A stretch of DNA of 64,000 nucleotides, taken from assembly GCF_009910365.1 (NCBI RefSeq), contig NZ_CP036423.1, positions 1,364,001-1,428,000 of the forward strand, written 5' to 3'. Shown piece by piece: positions 17,295-25,664 of the stretch (its first letter is position 1; every line of letters begins with the position of its first letter). The notes under the pieces are model-generated. The model had not been told where the DNA came from. It saw nothing but the letters and a program-made list of their open reading frames with translations, and did not search any database. The position numbers and the translations under genes are program-made. Source of the DNA: Aequoribacter fuscus. Lineage in GTDB: Bacteria; Pseudomonadota; Gammaproteobacteria; Pseudomonadales; Halieaceae.

Positions 17295-17648
17295 GTGGCA
17301 GCTGTCAACTTTGATACTTTGAAATACGTCCAACAACTCACCGACGCTGGTGTAGCGAGGTCAGTAGCGGAAATCCACGCTATGACGATGGAGCAGGCCA
17401 TGGGTTTTTACGTTAACAATTTGGTTACCAAAGACTATTTGGATGCGCGTTTTGACGTATCTGACGCAAAGGTTGAAAGGCGTCTGTCAGAACAAGACAC
17501 GAAATTTGAGAAGCGTTTCGCAGAGCAAGACGCGAAATTCGAACAACGCTTCAATAAAGCCGAGAGCGATATGCGGGTGCTAAAGTGGGGGCAAGCCCTT
17601 GTTGTCGCTGCAGTGCTATTGCCTCAACTAGCAAAACTAGTCGTTTAA
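17295..17648 (+). CDS. Small hendecad coiled-coil membrane protein (DUF1640-like), copy 1
   Basis: 117 residues. A conserved head (AAVNFDTLKYVQQLTDAGV, AEIHAMTMEQAMGFYVNNLVTKDYLDARF) is followed by about three 11-residue repeats (52-62 degenerate, RLSEQDTKFEK at 63-73, RFAEQDAKFEQ at 74-84) and a C-terminal hydrophobic segment (ALVVAAVLLPQLAKLVV). The head plus coiled coil plus C-terminal anchor resembles the DUF1640 group; function unknown. The GTG at 17295 was chosen because ACAAGGATCTTGACGTG mirrors the start context of the paralogue 475 bp downstream (ACAAGGAACTTGACGTG); an upstream start at 17250 lacks this. Clearly a tandem duplicate of the next gene. Confidence 0.7.
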   Translation: MAAVNFDTLKYVQQLTDAGVARSVAEIHAMTMEQAMGFYVNNLVTKDYLDARFDVSDAKVERRLSEQDTKFEKRFAEQDAKFEQRFNKAESDMRVLKWGQALVVAAVLLPQLAKLVV

Positions 17649-17769
17649 TCTTGCCTTCAGTTCCTAGTGTTGTTTGGGCGTTTATGATTGCCAATGACCG
17701 AATCAGATGACCCATATACTACCTTAACGCTCTAAGCTAGTTCCTGTCTTAACCAACAAGGAACTTGAC

Positions 17770-18252
17770 GTGGCAGCACTCAACTTTGATACTCTGGAGT
17801 ACGTTAAACAGCTTACCGATGCTGGTGTAGAGCGGCAGGTGGCAGAGATACACGCAATTACTATGGGGCGCGCCATGGGCATGTACGTCGATAATTTGGT
17901 GACCAAAGGGTACCTCGATGCAACCCTTGATGCGCGCTTTGCGGAGCAAGACCTGAGAATTGAGAAACGGTTTGCAGAGCAGGATGCGAAATTCGAGAAG
18001 CGGTTCGCTGAGCAGGACGCGAAATTGGAGAAACGGTTCGCAGAGCAGGATGCAAAATTCGAAAAACGGTTCGCTGAACAAGACGCGAAGTTTGAGAAGC
18101 GTTTCAATGCGCTTGAGGATCGCATAGCGCCTCTTGAGTTGGCGATTCAATCTATTCAGGCCACACTGCGGTTCCAAAGCGGTCTTTTGTTGATTCTGGT
18201 CGCGGGTTTACTCGTGCCGCCGGTGCTTAATCTCATAAACAGCATAAATTAG
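17770..18252 (+). CDS. Hendecad coiled-coil membrane protein (DUF1640-like), copy 2
   Basis: 160 residues, a paralogue of the preceding gene with the same head (AALNFDTLEYVKQLTDAGV, AEIHAITMGRAMGMYVDNLVTKGYLDA). Its middle contains five near-identical 11-residue units of the form RFAEQDAKFEK (residues 56-110), then LEDRIAPLE and a C-terminal membrane helix (LLLILVAGLLVPPVLNLI). Eleven-residue periodicity predicts a hendecad coiled coil rather than a heptad one. It starts with GTG, with AAGGAA about 8 bp upstream. Copy number of the unit differs between the two paralogues (about 3 versus 5), so the coil length appears adjustable by repeat expansion. Role unknown. Confidence 0.75.
   Translation: MAALNFDTLEYVKQLTDAGVERQVAEIHAITMGRAMGMYVDNLVTKGYLDATLDARFAEQDLRIEKRFAEQDAKFEKRFAEQDAKLEKRFAEQDAKFEKRFAEQDAKFEKRFNALEDRIAPLELAIQSIQATLRFQSGLLLILVAGLLVPPVLNLINSIN
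17935..18099 (+). repeat. 33-bp in-frame tandem repeat, five units
   Basis: Five contiguous 33-bp units each encode an 11-residue hendecad (R-F/I-A-E-Q-D-x-x-x-E-K). Units differ mainly at third codon positions, so protein sequence is conserved more than DNA. It is not a CRISPR array: there are no spacers and the repeat is coding. Confidence 0.9.
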
Positions 18253-18440
18253 CGTAAACGTAGGCGCCTGTGGCGCCCATCCAGAACACTAGCGCGAAAC
18301 TTGACTTTGCCTGCTGATAAGACGGCTAGACGTTTGCTCAGAGCCGCGATCGCGCTGGCTCCTCATGAATGAGTGTTGTCGCTATCACCTAAAGCTCGGT
18401 CGAAGATACAGTAGCCGTTCCAGTGGGAGTCGAGCCTTTC

Positions 18441-18647
18441 TCACACACCATCTAACTGAAAAACATCCTCAACCTTGACACCAAAGTGCGCAGCCATTTT
18501 TAAGGCCACCTCGAGCGACGGTTTGTAGGTGCCTTTTTCGATGGCGATAATGGTCTGGCGCGACACGCCAATGGCCTCGGCTAGGTAGGCCTGAGTGATG
18601 TCACCGCACATTACTCGATGCAACTTTACTTTGTTTGTAATCGCCAT
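18441..18647 (-). CDS. XRE-family helix-turn-helix regulator
   Basis: A 68-residue Cro/CI-type DNA-binding protein consisting of little more than the HTH: TQAYLAEAIGVSRQTIIAIEKG followed by the family-typical TYKPSLEVALKMA and a short tail KVEDVFQLDGV. It overlaps the upstream membrane protein by one base on the same strand, so the two are one operon. Such mini-XRE proteins are often encoded next to DUF2178-like membrane proteins and likely repress the pair through the palindrome at 19115-19150. Confidence 0.88.
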   Translation of the reverse strand: MAITNKVKLHRVMCGDITQAYLAEAIGVSRQTIIAIEKGTYKPSLEVALKMAAHFGVKVEDVFQLDGV

Positions 18648-19105
18648 TAGCTACCCCGAATATAGGCGATGGCTTGAGCACCGTGTTTGATCGCATCAAT
18701 CAGTAAATAGCCCATGGCGGCTAGAATGGCGATATTGTAGTGTGTTGCCAGTTCGGTAAAGTAAAAGTCTGCGGGTACTCGGTCGTGGCCCAATGCCGCA
18801 AGGAATATGATGGCCAGCAAGCCGCCGTGCGCGTAGTTGCTGTTTACGATCGCTTTTTGTTCGATGTCGTGGTCACGCTCATCTTCCCCCGCATTTACTT
18901 GCTTCCAAAACGCAATGGCCAAGCTTGCATGAAAAACGATCTCAGCTATTAGGAGTGCAATGGCAGCTTGCCAAAAGAGTGTCTTAAGTGATGCAGCGTT
19001 CAGAGCACCGGCGGCGCTAAGCTGTGCCAGATTAATGAGTGTGTAAGCCATAAATGCCAATGAGATAAGTGCTTGCCCCAGTGGGCGAATTTGAAAAAAG
19101 TACAT
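18647..19105 (-). CDS. DUF2178-like four-helix membrane protein
   Basis: 152 residues with four predicted membrane helices (about 10-30, 43-68, 92-108, 122-143) and between helices 2 and 3 the polar segment NAGEDERDHDIEQKA, similar to the ERD motif of DUF2178-type proteins that partner with mini-XRE regulators. No enzyme motif is seen. AGGAG lies just upstream of the ATG. Function unknown; the pairing suggests a regulated membrane stress or toxin-like unit, but this is inference. Confidence 0.65.
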   Translation of the reverse strand: MYFFQIRPLGQALISLAFMAYTLINLAQLSAAGALNAASLKTLFWQAAIALLIAEIVFHASLAIAFWKQVNAGEDERDHDIEQKAIVNSNYAHGGLLAIIFLAALGHDRVPADFYFTELATHYNIAILAAMGYLLIDAIKHGAQAIAYIRGS

Positions 19106-19114
19106 TGTCTTCTC

Positions 19115-19150
19115 CTTACAATATGTAATGCATACTTTACATATTGTAAG
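19115..19150. promoter_or_regulatory. Perfect 14-bp palindrome, candidate XRE operator
   Basis: CTTACAATATGTAA (19115-19128), an 8-bp spacer, then the exact reverse complement TTACATATTGTAAG (19137-19150). It lies 10-45 bp upstream of the minus-strand start at 19105, overlapping where the promoter must be. AT-rich arms and a spacing of two helical turns fit a dimeric HTH repressor site. Confidence 0.7.
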
Positions 19151-19261
19151 GTTTTAGGGCAAGTGGGTTGGCGAGTCTTACAAAACTCTAAGAATTGTAT
19201 TTTGTGTGATACGTTGTTCTGATGCCTCTGAGTAGAGGCGCTCGAGATTAAATGGTTCAAG

Positions 19262-19558
19262 CTACGATGTTGCGATCCAGTTCACAAATACCACCAAACC
19301 CGCAACGATCACCACAAAGTAAATGAACGCGGCAATGACAATGTGTAAACCATTGGCGCGTCTAAAATCTTCCTCGCGTTGCGCACGGGTGCGCACACCC
19401 AAATGGCCCGATAAAATAATGACAAAGACATGCCAAAACCCCAGGGGCTTTTCGTGTGGGGCAGGGCGGCCCAACCAATGCGATTTTTCTGGCTGTGCGG
19501 TGTCGGCTTTGGGCTGTTTGCTATTGGCCGATTCATCTTGGACGGGTATCTCTGACAA
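19262..19558 (-). CDS. DUF2970 small membrane protein
   Basis: 98 residues with a Gln/Lys/Pro-rich hydrophilic N-terminus (about 1-38), then GFWHVFVIILSGHLGVRTRAQREEDFRRANGLH and one C-terminal membrane helix (VIAAFIYFVVIVAGLVVFVNWI). The VR..AQREEDF pattern before the helix is typical of the DUF2970 family of proteobacterial single-pass proteins of unknown function. It stands alone, divergent from truD. Confidence 0.75.
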   Translation of the reverse strand: MSEIPVQDESANSKQPKADTAQPEKSHWLGRPAPHEKPLGFWHVFVIILSGHLGVRTRAQREEDFRRANGLHIVIAAFIYFVVIVAGLVVFVNWIATS

Positions 19559-19716
19559 ACGCGTCGCTTCTTAACACTGTATTGGTTGCCAAGCATACCA
19601 AACGCTAGGCGCTCAAACCTTAAGAGACTCTCTGGTCACAATAATTGTTCATGGGTGCATGGGCTCTATCTGCTCAACTGAGGTACACTGCGTCTTTCTG
19701 TTAGTAGACCTCTGGC

Positions 19717-20709
19717 ATGACACACACTTCCGCAGTCAATGAGTTGCCACACGCGCACGGTGCCCCTTTATTTCACGCGCAAATTAGAACCCAACCCGAA
19801 GATTTTCAGGTCACCGAAGCCTTAGGTTGGGAACCCAGCGGCGACGGCGAACACGATTTTTTATGGATCCAAAAGATCGGCGCTAACACCGAGTGGGTAG
19901 CGCAGCGCCTGGCTGAGTTCGCCAATGTACCCTTAAGCGATGTGGGTTTCTCGGGTATGAAAGATCGTCACGCGGTTACCCAGCAATGGTTTAGTGTGCC
20001 GCGTTGGCACAAGCCCAATTGGGCTGAGTTTGTTGCCGAGGGCGTCCAAGTGCTTCGCGTTGAGCGCCACCTGCGCAAACTACGCCGAGGTGCCCACGAC
20101 GCCAACCATTTTCGTATTGTGCTGAGGTTTAGCGAGCCAATTGATACCAATGCCGTCACGCAGCGCTTAAACGCCATCGATACGTTAGGCGTGCCCAACT
20201 ACTACGGCGAGCAGCGCTTTGGCCGCGAGGGCGGTAACTTAGGTCTTGCCGAGGCCTGGGCCAGAGGTAAACGGTTATCACGCAACAAGCGTAGCCTGGC
20301 AATATCGAGTATGCGCTCGCATCTGTTTAATCAAGCGCTGGGCGAACGTGTGGAGGCGGGTACTTGGAATCAATTGATCGAAGGTGATAAGGCCAACTTG
20401 CAGGGTTCTAAAAGCGTGTTCGAGATCTCAGAAATTGATGCTGAGCTCATTGATCGCTGTGCTCATATGGACATACATCCTGCGTTGCCCCTAGCCGGTG
20501 AAGGCTCGGGTATCGAGCCCGCGCATTGGCAAAAAGCGCTCGATAAGGCGCGTGTGGCGCCCGACTCCAGAAGCCTGCGGCTTAAAGTGACCGACCTAGA
20601 GTCGAGTTTTGCCGAGGGCACGCTAACACTGAGTTTCAGTTTAGGCACCGGCGCGTTTGCCACCTCGGTCTTGCGCGAACTGTGTGCTTGGTCTCAACCT
20701 AGCGTTTAG
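19717..20709 (+). CDS. truD: tRNA pseudouridine(13) synthase TruD
   Basis: A 330-residue cytosolic enzyme that isomerises U13 in the D-loop of tRNA-Glu. The conserved GFSGMKDRHAVTQQWFS carries the catalytic Asp83 in MKDRHA; EDFQVTE near the N-terminus and NYYGEQRFGREGGNL are further family motifs, and the TRUD insertion domain follows. Length is slightly below E. coli TruD (349). In E. coli truD lies with ispF and surE; here it is alone. Its stop overlaps the convergent crotonase stop by 4 bp (TTAG). Confidence 0.95.
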   Translation: MTHTSAVNELPHAHGAPLFHAQIRTQPEDFQVTEALGWEPSGDGEHDFLWIQKIGANTEWVAQRLAEFANVPLSDVGFSGMKDRHAVTQQWFSVPRWHKPNWAEFVAEGVQVLRVERHLRKLRRGAHDANHFRIVLRFSEPIDTNAVTQRLNAIDTLGVPNYYGEQRFGREGGNLGLAEAWARGKRLSRNKRSLAISSMRSHLFNQALGERVEAGTWNQLIEGDKANLQGSKSVFEISEIDAELIDRCAHMDIHPALPLAGEGSGIEPAHWQKALDKARVAPDSRSLRLKVTDLESSFAEGTLTLSFSLGTGAFATSVLRELCAWSQPSV

Positions 20710-21497
20710 TTGCCTTTAAATTGCGGTTTGCGCTTGCTCAAAAACGCATCGATGGCCTCGCCAAAATCTTCGCTTTGCGTGGTTAACAGCCACTGGTCTG
20801 AGTCCATGTGCATAATGGCATCCCCCAGTGGGTTCGAGTAACGATTAATGCTGCGCTTGATCATTTGCACGGCAACAGGGGGCAGGGCAGCATACTCTTC
20901 TGCCCAAGTCTGAGCGGTGCTGTCGAGGTCCTCGGGTGCGCATACCTCATCTAAGAAGCCCCAAGCCAACAGCTGCTCGGCCAAGAACAGGTTGCCTGAC
21001 ATAATCATGCGTTTGGCTCGAGCAGGCCCAATTAATTCAACCGCATACGGAATGGCTTGCCACATGAGGTTCATACCCAACTTGACTTCGCCATAGCCAA
21101 TGCGGGCGCTGCTGGTAGCAATTCGAAAATCGCAGGCAGCAGCAATACAGGCGCCTCCACCCGTGGCTATCCCTTGGATAGCGCAGATAGTGGGTTGGCG
21201 AATGTCGGCGATGGCTTTAATGAGTTCGCCGCCCAATTCCGCGGTCTGACGTTGTTCGAGTAAAGATTGAGGTACATCGCCAACGTTCAGTTGCGATAAG
21301 TCAGCACCCACCGAAAAATGGTCACCGCCCCCCTGAATAACAACCGCATAAATCTCAGTATCTCGACTGATTGTGCGCGCCGCGTCGGCAAGGTCGGACA
21401 TCATGTCTAGGGTTAGGGCATTTCGGGCCTCTGTGCGATCAAGCGTCAGGGTCGCAATACGTTTCTCGACGCCATATCGGATGTTAGCTGCGTTCAT
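20706..21497 (-). CDS. Enoyl-CoA hydratase/isomerase (crotonase) family protein
   Basis: 263 residues with the crotonase fold: the CoA-binding and oxyanion segments GGGDHFSVGADLSQ and IQGIATGGGACIAAACDFRIA. The second catalytic glutamate is present (E137 in GYGEVKLG), but the position of the first, normally GGGxE, is Cys117 (GGACIA). So it may be an isomerase or a hydrolase-like crotonase rather than a standard hydratase. Substrate unknown. It is convergent with truD and divergent from the DUF3604 gene, with 219 bp between. Confidence 0.85.
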   Translation of the reverse strand: MNAANIRYGVEKRIATLTLDRTEARNALTLDMMSDLADAARTISRDTEIYAVVIQGGGDHFSVGADLSQLNVGDVPQSLLEQRQTAELGGELIKAIADIRQPTICAIQGIATGGGACIAAACDFRIATSSARIGYGEVKLGMNLMWQAIPYAVELIGPARAKRMIMSGNLFLAEQLLAWGFLDEVCAPEDLDSTAQTWAEEYAALPPVAVQMIKRSINRYSNPLGDAIMHMDSDQWLLTTQSEDFGEAIDAFLSKRKPQFKGN

Positions 21498-21716
21498 TTT
21501 TGCCAGACTCGTTGACGATTCAGTGTTACCTCAGTGTACCGTTACCCGCGCCATTTAAGAACCATCTCAAACGTCCAGAGCGGGCAGCTAAGAAGCAATC
21601 AAGACAATCCAAGAGACATGTCTTCGTCTAAAAGGCTTATTCGCTTTATGCTCAGTTTATTCATATCCGACATCTGCTAGTTTACGATTACCGCATAATA
21701 AGCAAGGAGTCTGGCT

Positions 21717-23570
21717 ATGTTTGGGACGCGTAAGCCCCTAATTCAGAACGCGATATGGGGTATGGGACTCGTTTTGGCGCAGGCCGTCGGTGCGAGCAAT
21801 GATTATCCAAGCCAAGTCTACTGGGGCGATACCCACTTGCATTCTTCGTTCTCGGCCGATGCCAACATCATCGGCAATACCGATTTGCCGCCGTCAAAAG
21901 CGTATGCTTTCGCGAAAGGGCAAGTCGTTGAGGTCAGTCCGGGCGTCAGTGCACAGCTTGACCGTCCGCTCGACTTTTTGGTGGTGTCCGACCACTCCGC
22001 GTACTTAGGCGCGCTTAAAGTCAATCGCGAGCGCGATATGATGAAGGTCGTCGGCCAGCTCGCCCAAGATTTTTTTACCGCCATTATGAATATGGCAAAT
22101 CTAACCGAAGACGCGAAAGACGATACCGCCCTGATTCGGGAGGACACGTGGCAGCAAAGCATTCAAATGGCCGAGCAAGCCAATGCCCCCGGCACGTTCA
22201 GCGCCATTGCTGGGTTTGAGTGGACGTCAATGCCCGGTGGCGACAACTTGCACCGCGTCGTGATGTTTCGCGATGGCAAAGCGCGCACAAGCCAAGTTAA
22301 GCCCTATTCGATTTTAGAAAGTCACGACCCCCGCGATTTGTGGCAGTACATGGACAGCTACGAACAAACGACGGGCGGCAAAGCTTTGGCCATTCCGCAC
22401 AACGGCAATGTCAGTAATGGCCGTATGTTTGCGCTAACGCAGTACGATGGCAGCGCCATGACCAAAGATTACGCCAATGCTCGTGCGCGCTGGGAACCGG
22501 TTGTGGAAGTAACCCAAATTAAAGGCGACAGCGAGACACATCCGTGGCTGTCACCCGACGACGAGTTCGCCGATTACGGCACCTGGGATAAGGGTAACCT
22601 GGGCGGCAACAAGCAAAAAAGCAACAACATGCTGCAATACGAATACGCGCGTTCGGCCTTAAAGCTGGGTTTGCAAATCGACGAACAGGTCGGCGCTAAC
22701 CCTTATCAGTTCGGCATGATTGGCTCGACCGACGCGCACACGAGTTTGGCAACGGCCGACGACAATAATTTCTGGGGTAAGGCGGCTAATTATCACCCGG
22801 GTTCACCCAAGCGCAACGCCGGCCCCTTTATGATTATTCGAGCCCAGGGCTCCATTGCCGATCATCAAGACTGGAACGACCAAACGGTTGGCCCCAACGA
22901 CTTGGTGATTCAAGCTTGGGAGCAAGTCGCCTCGGGCTACGCGGCTGTGTGGGCTACAGAAAACACCCGCGAGGCTATATTCGATGCTATGCAGCGCAAA
23001 GAGGTCTATGCCACCACGGGCCCCAGAATAAGCGTGCGCTTTTTTGGCGGTTGGGACTTAGACTCCGATACAGTGGCTCAAGCAAACGGTATTGCCTATT
23101 TGTACGAGCAGGGCGTACCCATGGGCGGCGAGTTACAAGCCAAAGGTGATCAGCGTCCCATGTTTTATGTGGCGGTACAAAAAGACCCCGCAGGCGCCAA
23201 TCTTGACCGTGTTCAGATCGTTAAAGGCTGGTTAGACGCGAACGGGCAATTGCACGAAAAGGTGTTTGATGTGGTTTGGGGTGGCGATCGACAGATCGTA
23301 AACGGTCGTCTGGAGCCTGTGCAAAGCACAGTAAACCTTCAATCCGGTTCGTATGCCAATACGGTGGGTGCTGAGTATTTAAGCACCCTGTGGTCAGATC
23401 CTGAGTATCAGGCCAGCGAGCGCGCGTTTTACTACGTGCGGGTCCTCGAGATTCCCACTCCTCGCTGGACGGCTTATGATGAGGCTACGCTGGGTGTTGA
23501 TCATCCAGTAGAGGCTCAGCGAGTGCATCAAGAGCGTGCGTATACCTCGCCGATTTGGGTGAATCCGTAG
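21717..23570 (+). CDS. DUF3604 exported protein (PHP-like metal site)
   Basis: 617 residues. A signal peptide (RKPLIQNAIWGMGLVLAQAVGA) suggests a periplasmic location. The mature protein opens with YWGDTHLHSSFSADA, followed by VVSDHS, the metal-binding pattern of PHP-type hydrolases, and the DUF3604 architecture continues to the C-terminus (LGVDHPVEAQRVHQERAYTSPIW). DUF3604 proteins are frequent in marine gammaproteobacteria, often next to transporters, and their substrate is not established. AAGGAG precedes the start by about 8 bp. An MFS gene follows after 74 bp and may carry its product. Confidence 0.85.
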   Translation: MFGTRKPLIQNAIWGMGLVLAQAVGASNDYPSQVYWGDTHLHSSFSADANIIGNTDLPPSKAYAFAKGQVVEVSPGVSAQLDRPLDFLVVSDHSAYLGALKVNRERDMMKVVGQLAQDFFTAIMNMANLTEDAKDDTALIREDTWQQSIQMAEQANAPGTFSAIAGFEWTSMPGGDNLHRVVMFRDGKARTSQVKPYSILESHDPRDLWQYMDSYEQTTGGKALAIPHNGNVSNGRMFALTQYDGSAMTKDYANARARWEPVVEVTQIKGDSETHPWLSPDDEFADYGTWDKGNLGGNKQKSNNMLQYEYARSALKLGLQIDEQVGANPYQFGMIGSTDAHTSLATADDNNFWGKAANYHPGSPKRNAGPFMIIRAQGSIADHQDWNDQTVGPNDLVIQAWEQVASGYAAVWATENTREAIFDAMQRKEVYATTGPRISVRFFGGWDLDSDTVAQANGIAYLYEQGVPMGGELQAKGDQRPMFYVAVQKDPAGANLDRVQIVKGWLDANGQLHEKVFDVVWGGDRQIVNGRLEPVQSTVNLQSGSYANTVGAEYLSTLWSDPEYQASERAFYYVRVLEIPTPRWTAYDEATLGVDHPVEAQRVHQERAYTSPIWVNP

Positions 23571-23644
23571 GTTTAAAGCAGGCGTTGATCGATCTGAGCC
23601 TGGGTACTTGCATACTCACGTATCTGGGATAGTAAACTAGACCT

Positions 23645-24970
23645 ATGTCAAAGCAATCAACCGCAACAGTGTACACAGCAAAGCAAGCCAACATGGCTCT
23701 GATTCTGCTGTTACTTGCGTATGTCCTAAGCTTCATCGACCGCAACGTCATGGCGGTGCTGATCGGCCCCATTCGGCAAGATTTCGATATCAGCGACTTT
23801 CAGTATAGCTTGCTGCACGGCTTTGCGTTTTCTATGTTTTATATTGCTTTGGGGCTGCCGATCGCACGCTTAGTAGACCGATATCCGAGGCTCAATATCA
23901 TATCTATCGGCATCGTGGTGTGGTCGGCTATGACGGTTGCCTGTGGCTTAGTCAAAAATTTTGGAACGCTATTTGTAGCGCGCATGGGGGTTGGGGTAGG
24001 CGAGGCCGCCTTGTCTCCCGCCGCATTCTCGATCTTCTCAGATGTTTACTCGCCCGAAAAGTTGCCCAAAGCAACCGCAGTCTACAGTCTGGGTATTACG
24101 TTGGGAGGCGGTTTAGCCTACATACTCGGTGGTGCAATTTACGAATACTTTGTGGCCTTTGAGCCCATTCAGGCTGGCTTTTTGGGTGAAATCAAGGCGT
24201 GGCAGCTCACTTTCATTGCCGTTGGCTTGCCGGGGTTTGTGGTCGCCTTAGCGCTTAAACTATTGCCAGAGCCTCCGCGTCAACAGAGCGAGTTAACGCC
24301 TGCGAGTACGGGACTTCCGTTGAGTGAGGTCTGGGCGTTTTTTAAATCTAATGCGCGGCTTTATGTAGGCATTATTGGATCGATGTCGCTGATGTCGGTG
24401 GTCGGCTATGGCGTTATGGCCTGGTACCCCGAAATGCTCATACGTATTTACGATGTTGATCGAAGCGTGGCAGGCACCCAGTTTGGAACGGTCTTTATTA
24501 TTGCGGGAAGTATTGGCACCTTGGCTGGAGGCTGGGTGTGCTCGTGGTTAATGCAACAAGGTGTCATCGACGCGCCGTTACGAATTATCGTGTTCGTCTG
24601 CGTCTTGTGGGGTATCCCGGTGGCTTACGGGCCGCTTTCGGGTCATGCGGATATCGCAATCGCGACCTCGTGGGCGATAGTCTTATTTCTGAACGCCTAT
24701 TTCGGGGTAGGGGTCACTGCAGTAGCACTGGTCACGCCCAATGCTATGCGCGCGCAGGCCTCAGCGGTGCTGCTGTTCTTCACCAATCTGTTTGGCTTGG
24801 CCTTTGGTCCCAGTGCGGTCGCTATGCTCACAGATTTCGTGTTTGCCGATGACGCGGCGCTCAATGCATCCTTGGCCTTGTTGCCCGCCTTGGTGTTCCC
24901 GCCCGCACTTGCACTGGCACTGCTGGCGCGTAAGCCATACGTGCGCGCTGTGCAGGCTCGGAGCCAATAA
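23645..24970 (+). CDS. MFS transporter, spinster-like
   Basis: A 441-residue, twelve-helix major facilitator. Helix 1 carries YVLSFIDRNVMAVLIGPI, the loop 2-3 motif is GLPIARLVDRYPR, and helix 4-5 shows ARMGVGVGEAALSPAAFS. This form is typical of the spinster-like MFS group common in steroid and aromatic degraders. No substrate motif can be read. Position after the DUF3604 gene suggests import of the compound released by that periplasmic enzyme. Confidence 0.85.
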   Translation: MSKQSTATVYTAKQANMALILLLLAYVLSFIDRNVMAVLIGPIRQDFDISDFQYSLLHGFAFSMFYIALGLPIARLVDRYPRLNIISIGIVVWSAMTVACGLVKNFGTLFVARMGVGVGEAALSPAAFSIFSDVYSPEKLPKATAVYSLGITLGGGLAYILGGAIYEYFVAFEPIQAGFLGEIKAWQLTFIAVGLPGFVVALALKLLPEPPRQQSELTPASTGLPLSEVWAFFKSNARLYVGIIGSMSLMSVVGYGVMAWYPEMLIRIYDVDRSVAGTQFGTVFIIAGSIGTLAGGWVCSWLMQQGVIDAPLRIIVFVCVLWGIPVAYGPLSGHADIAIATSWAIVLFLNAYFGVGVTAVALVTPNAMRAQASAVLLFFTNLFGLAFGPSAVAMLTDFVFADDAALNASLALLPALVFPPALALALLARKPYVRAVQARSQ

Positions 24971-25116
24971 TTCGTTGGCTAGGGGGCTGAGTCAGCCTCT
25001 GTATGCGCACTTAGCTAAATAAAATCCCATTTAATTTACTTTCGTTGCAACGTTTTGCGGTGCACGCAGGTATTAGTTATTGAGTACCACAAAGTCGCGT
25101 TGCGACCGAGGCGATT

Positions 25117-25242
25117 ATGCGCTGCAGTATTGATGTATTGGGTCCTATTCTGGCCATTGTATGTGTTGTAGGTGTCCCTATGGCGCTGGTTTGGATGGGC
25201 TTGTTGCGGGCGGCACTATTAAGCACGGGTCACACGCTATAA
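25117..25242 (+). CDS. Putative 41-residue single-pass membrane protein
   Basis: A short frame with GAGG about 8 bp before the ATG. It encodes a mostly hydrophobic peptide (LGPILAIVCVVGVPMALVWMGLL) resembling the N-terminal helix of the next gene (IIPIFAIVFVFGMPVMIVWIAL). It may be a partial duplicate or a small partner. Support is limited to the start context and the similarity. Confidence 0.4.
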   Translation: MRCSIDVLGPILAIVCVVGVPMALVWMGLLRAALLSTGHTL

Positions 25243-25272
25243 AACCTAAATTTATCCAAGTAAGGACATGTT

Positions 25273-25644
25273 ATGACAAATTTTTTTGAAGGTATTATCC
25301 CCATTTTTGCGATCGTTTTCGTGTTTGGCATGCCGGTGATGATTGTTTGGATTGCGCTGAACTTCAGCAATAAAAAGCGTGAGCAGTTTCATCAGTCGCT
25401 GCAAAAAGTGATCGATAGTGGGCAAAACCTCACACCTGAGTTATTGCAAAGCATTCCAGGGTATGTCGAAGAGCCTAAGCCCATGAACGATATCAAGATC
25501 GGCGCTATATTGACGGGAATCGGCCTTGGTATCGCGTTGATTGGCAAAGTGGGCCTGAATGCAAACGTGGTGATGAGTGCTGGCCTGTTGGTTGCGTTGT
25601 TAGGCCTCGCCTTTTTGGCCTACGGCATTTACGATAAAAAGTAA
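25273..25644 (+). CDS. Small membrane protein, DUF6249-like
   Basis: 123 residues: an N-terminal helix (FAIVFVFGMPVMIVWIAL), a charged cytoplasmic stretch with KKREQFHQSLQKVIDSG and LTPELLQSI, then two C-terminal helices (DIKIGAILTGIGLGIALIG, VVMSAGLLVALLGLAFLAYG). This resembles small DUF6249-type proteins often found beside ECF sigma factors. It lies 20 bp upstream of such a sigma gene and is likely co-transcribed. Function unknown. Confidence 0.65.
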   Translation: MTNFFEGIIPIFAIVFVFGMPVMIVWIALNFSNKKREQFHQSLQKVIDSGQNLTPELLQSIPGYVEEPKPMNDIKIGAILTGIGLGIALIGKVGLNANVVMSAGLLVALLGLAFLAYGIYDKK

Positions 25645-25664
25645 AACAACGACGCAGAGTAAGC

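Noticed and set aside
17935-18099. Regular repeats considered as a CRISPR array
   Set aside because: Units are contiguous without spacers, in frame and coding; no cas genes in the window.
17724-18177. Minus-strand open frames with repeated NRFSNFASCSA-type units
   Set aside because: They are reverse reading of the 33-bp coding repeat of the plus-strand hendecad gene, which has a good start, head domain and paralogue.
18258-18280. GGCGCC-TGT-GGCGCC hairpin as a terminator after the hendecad gene
   Set aside because: The arms are self-complementary and no T-run follows on either strand.
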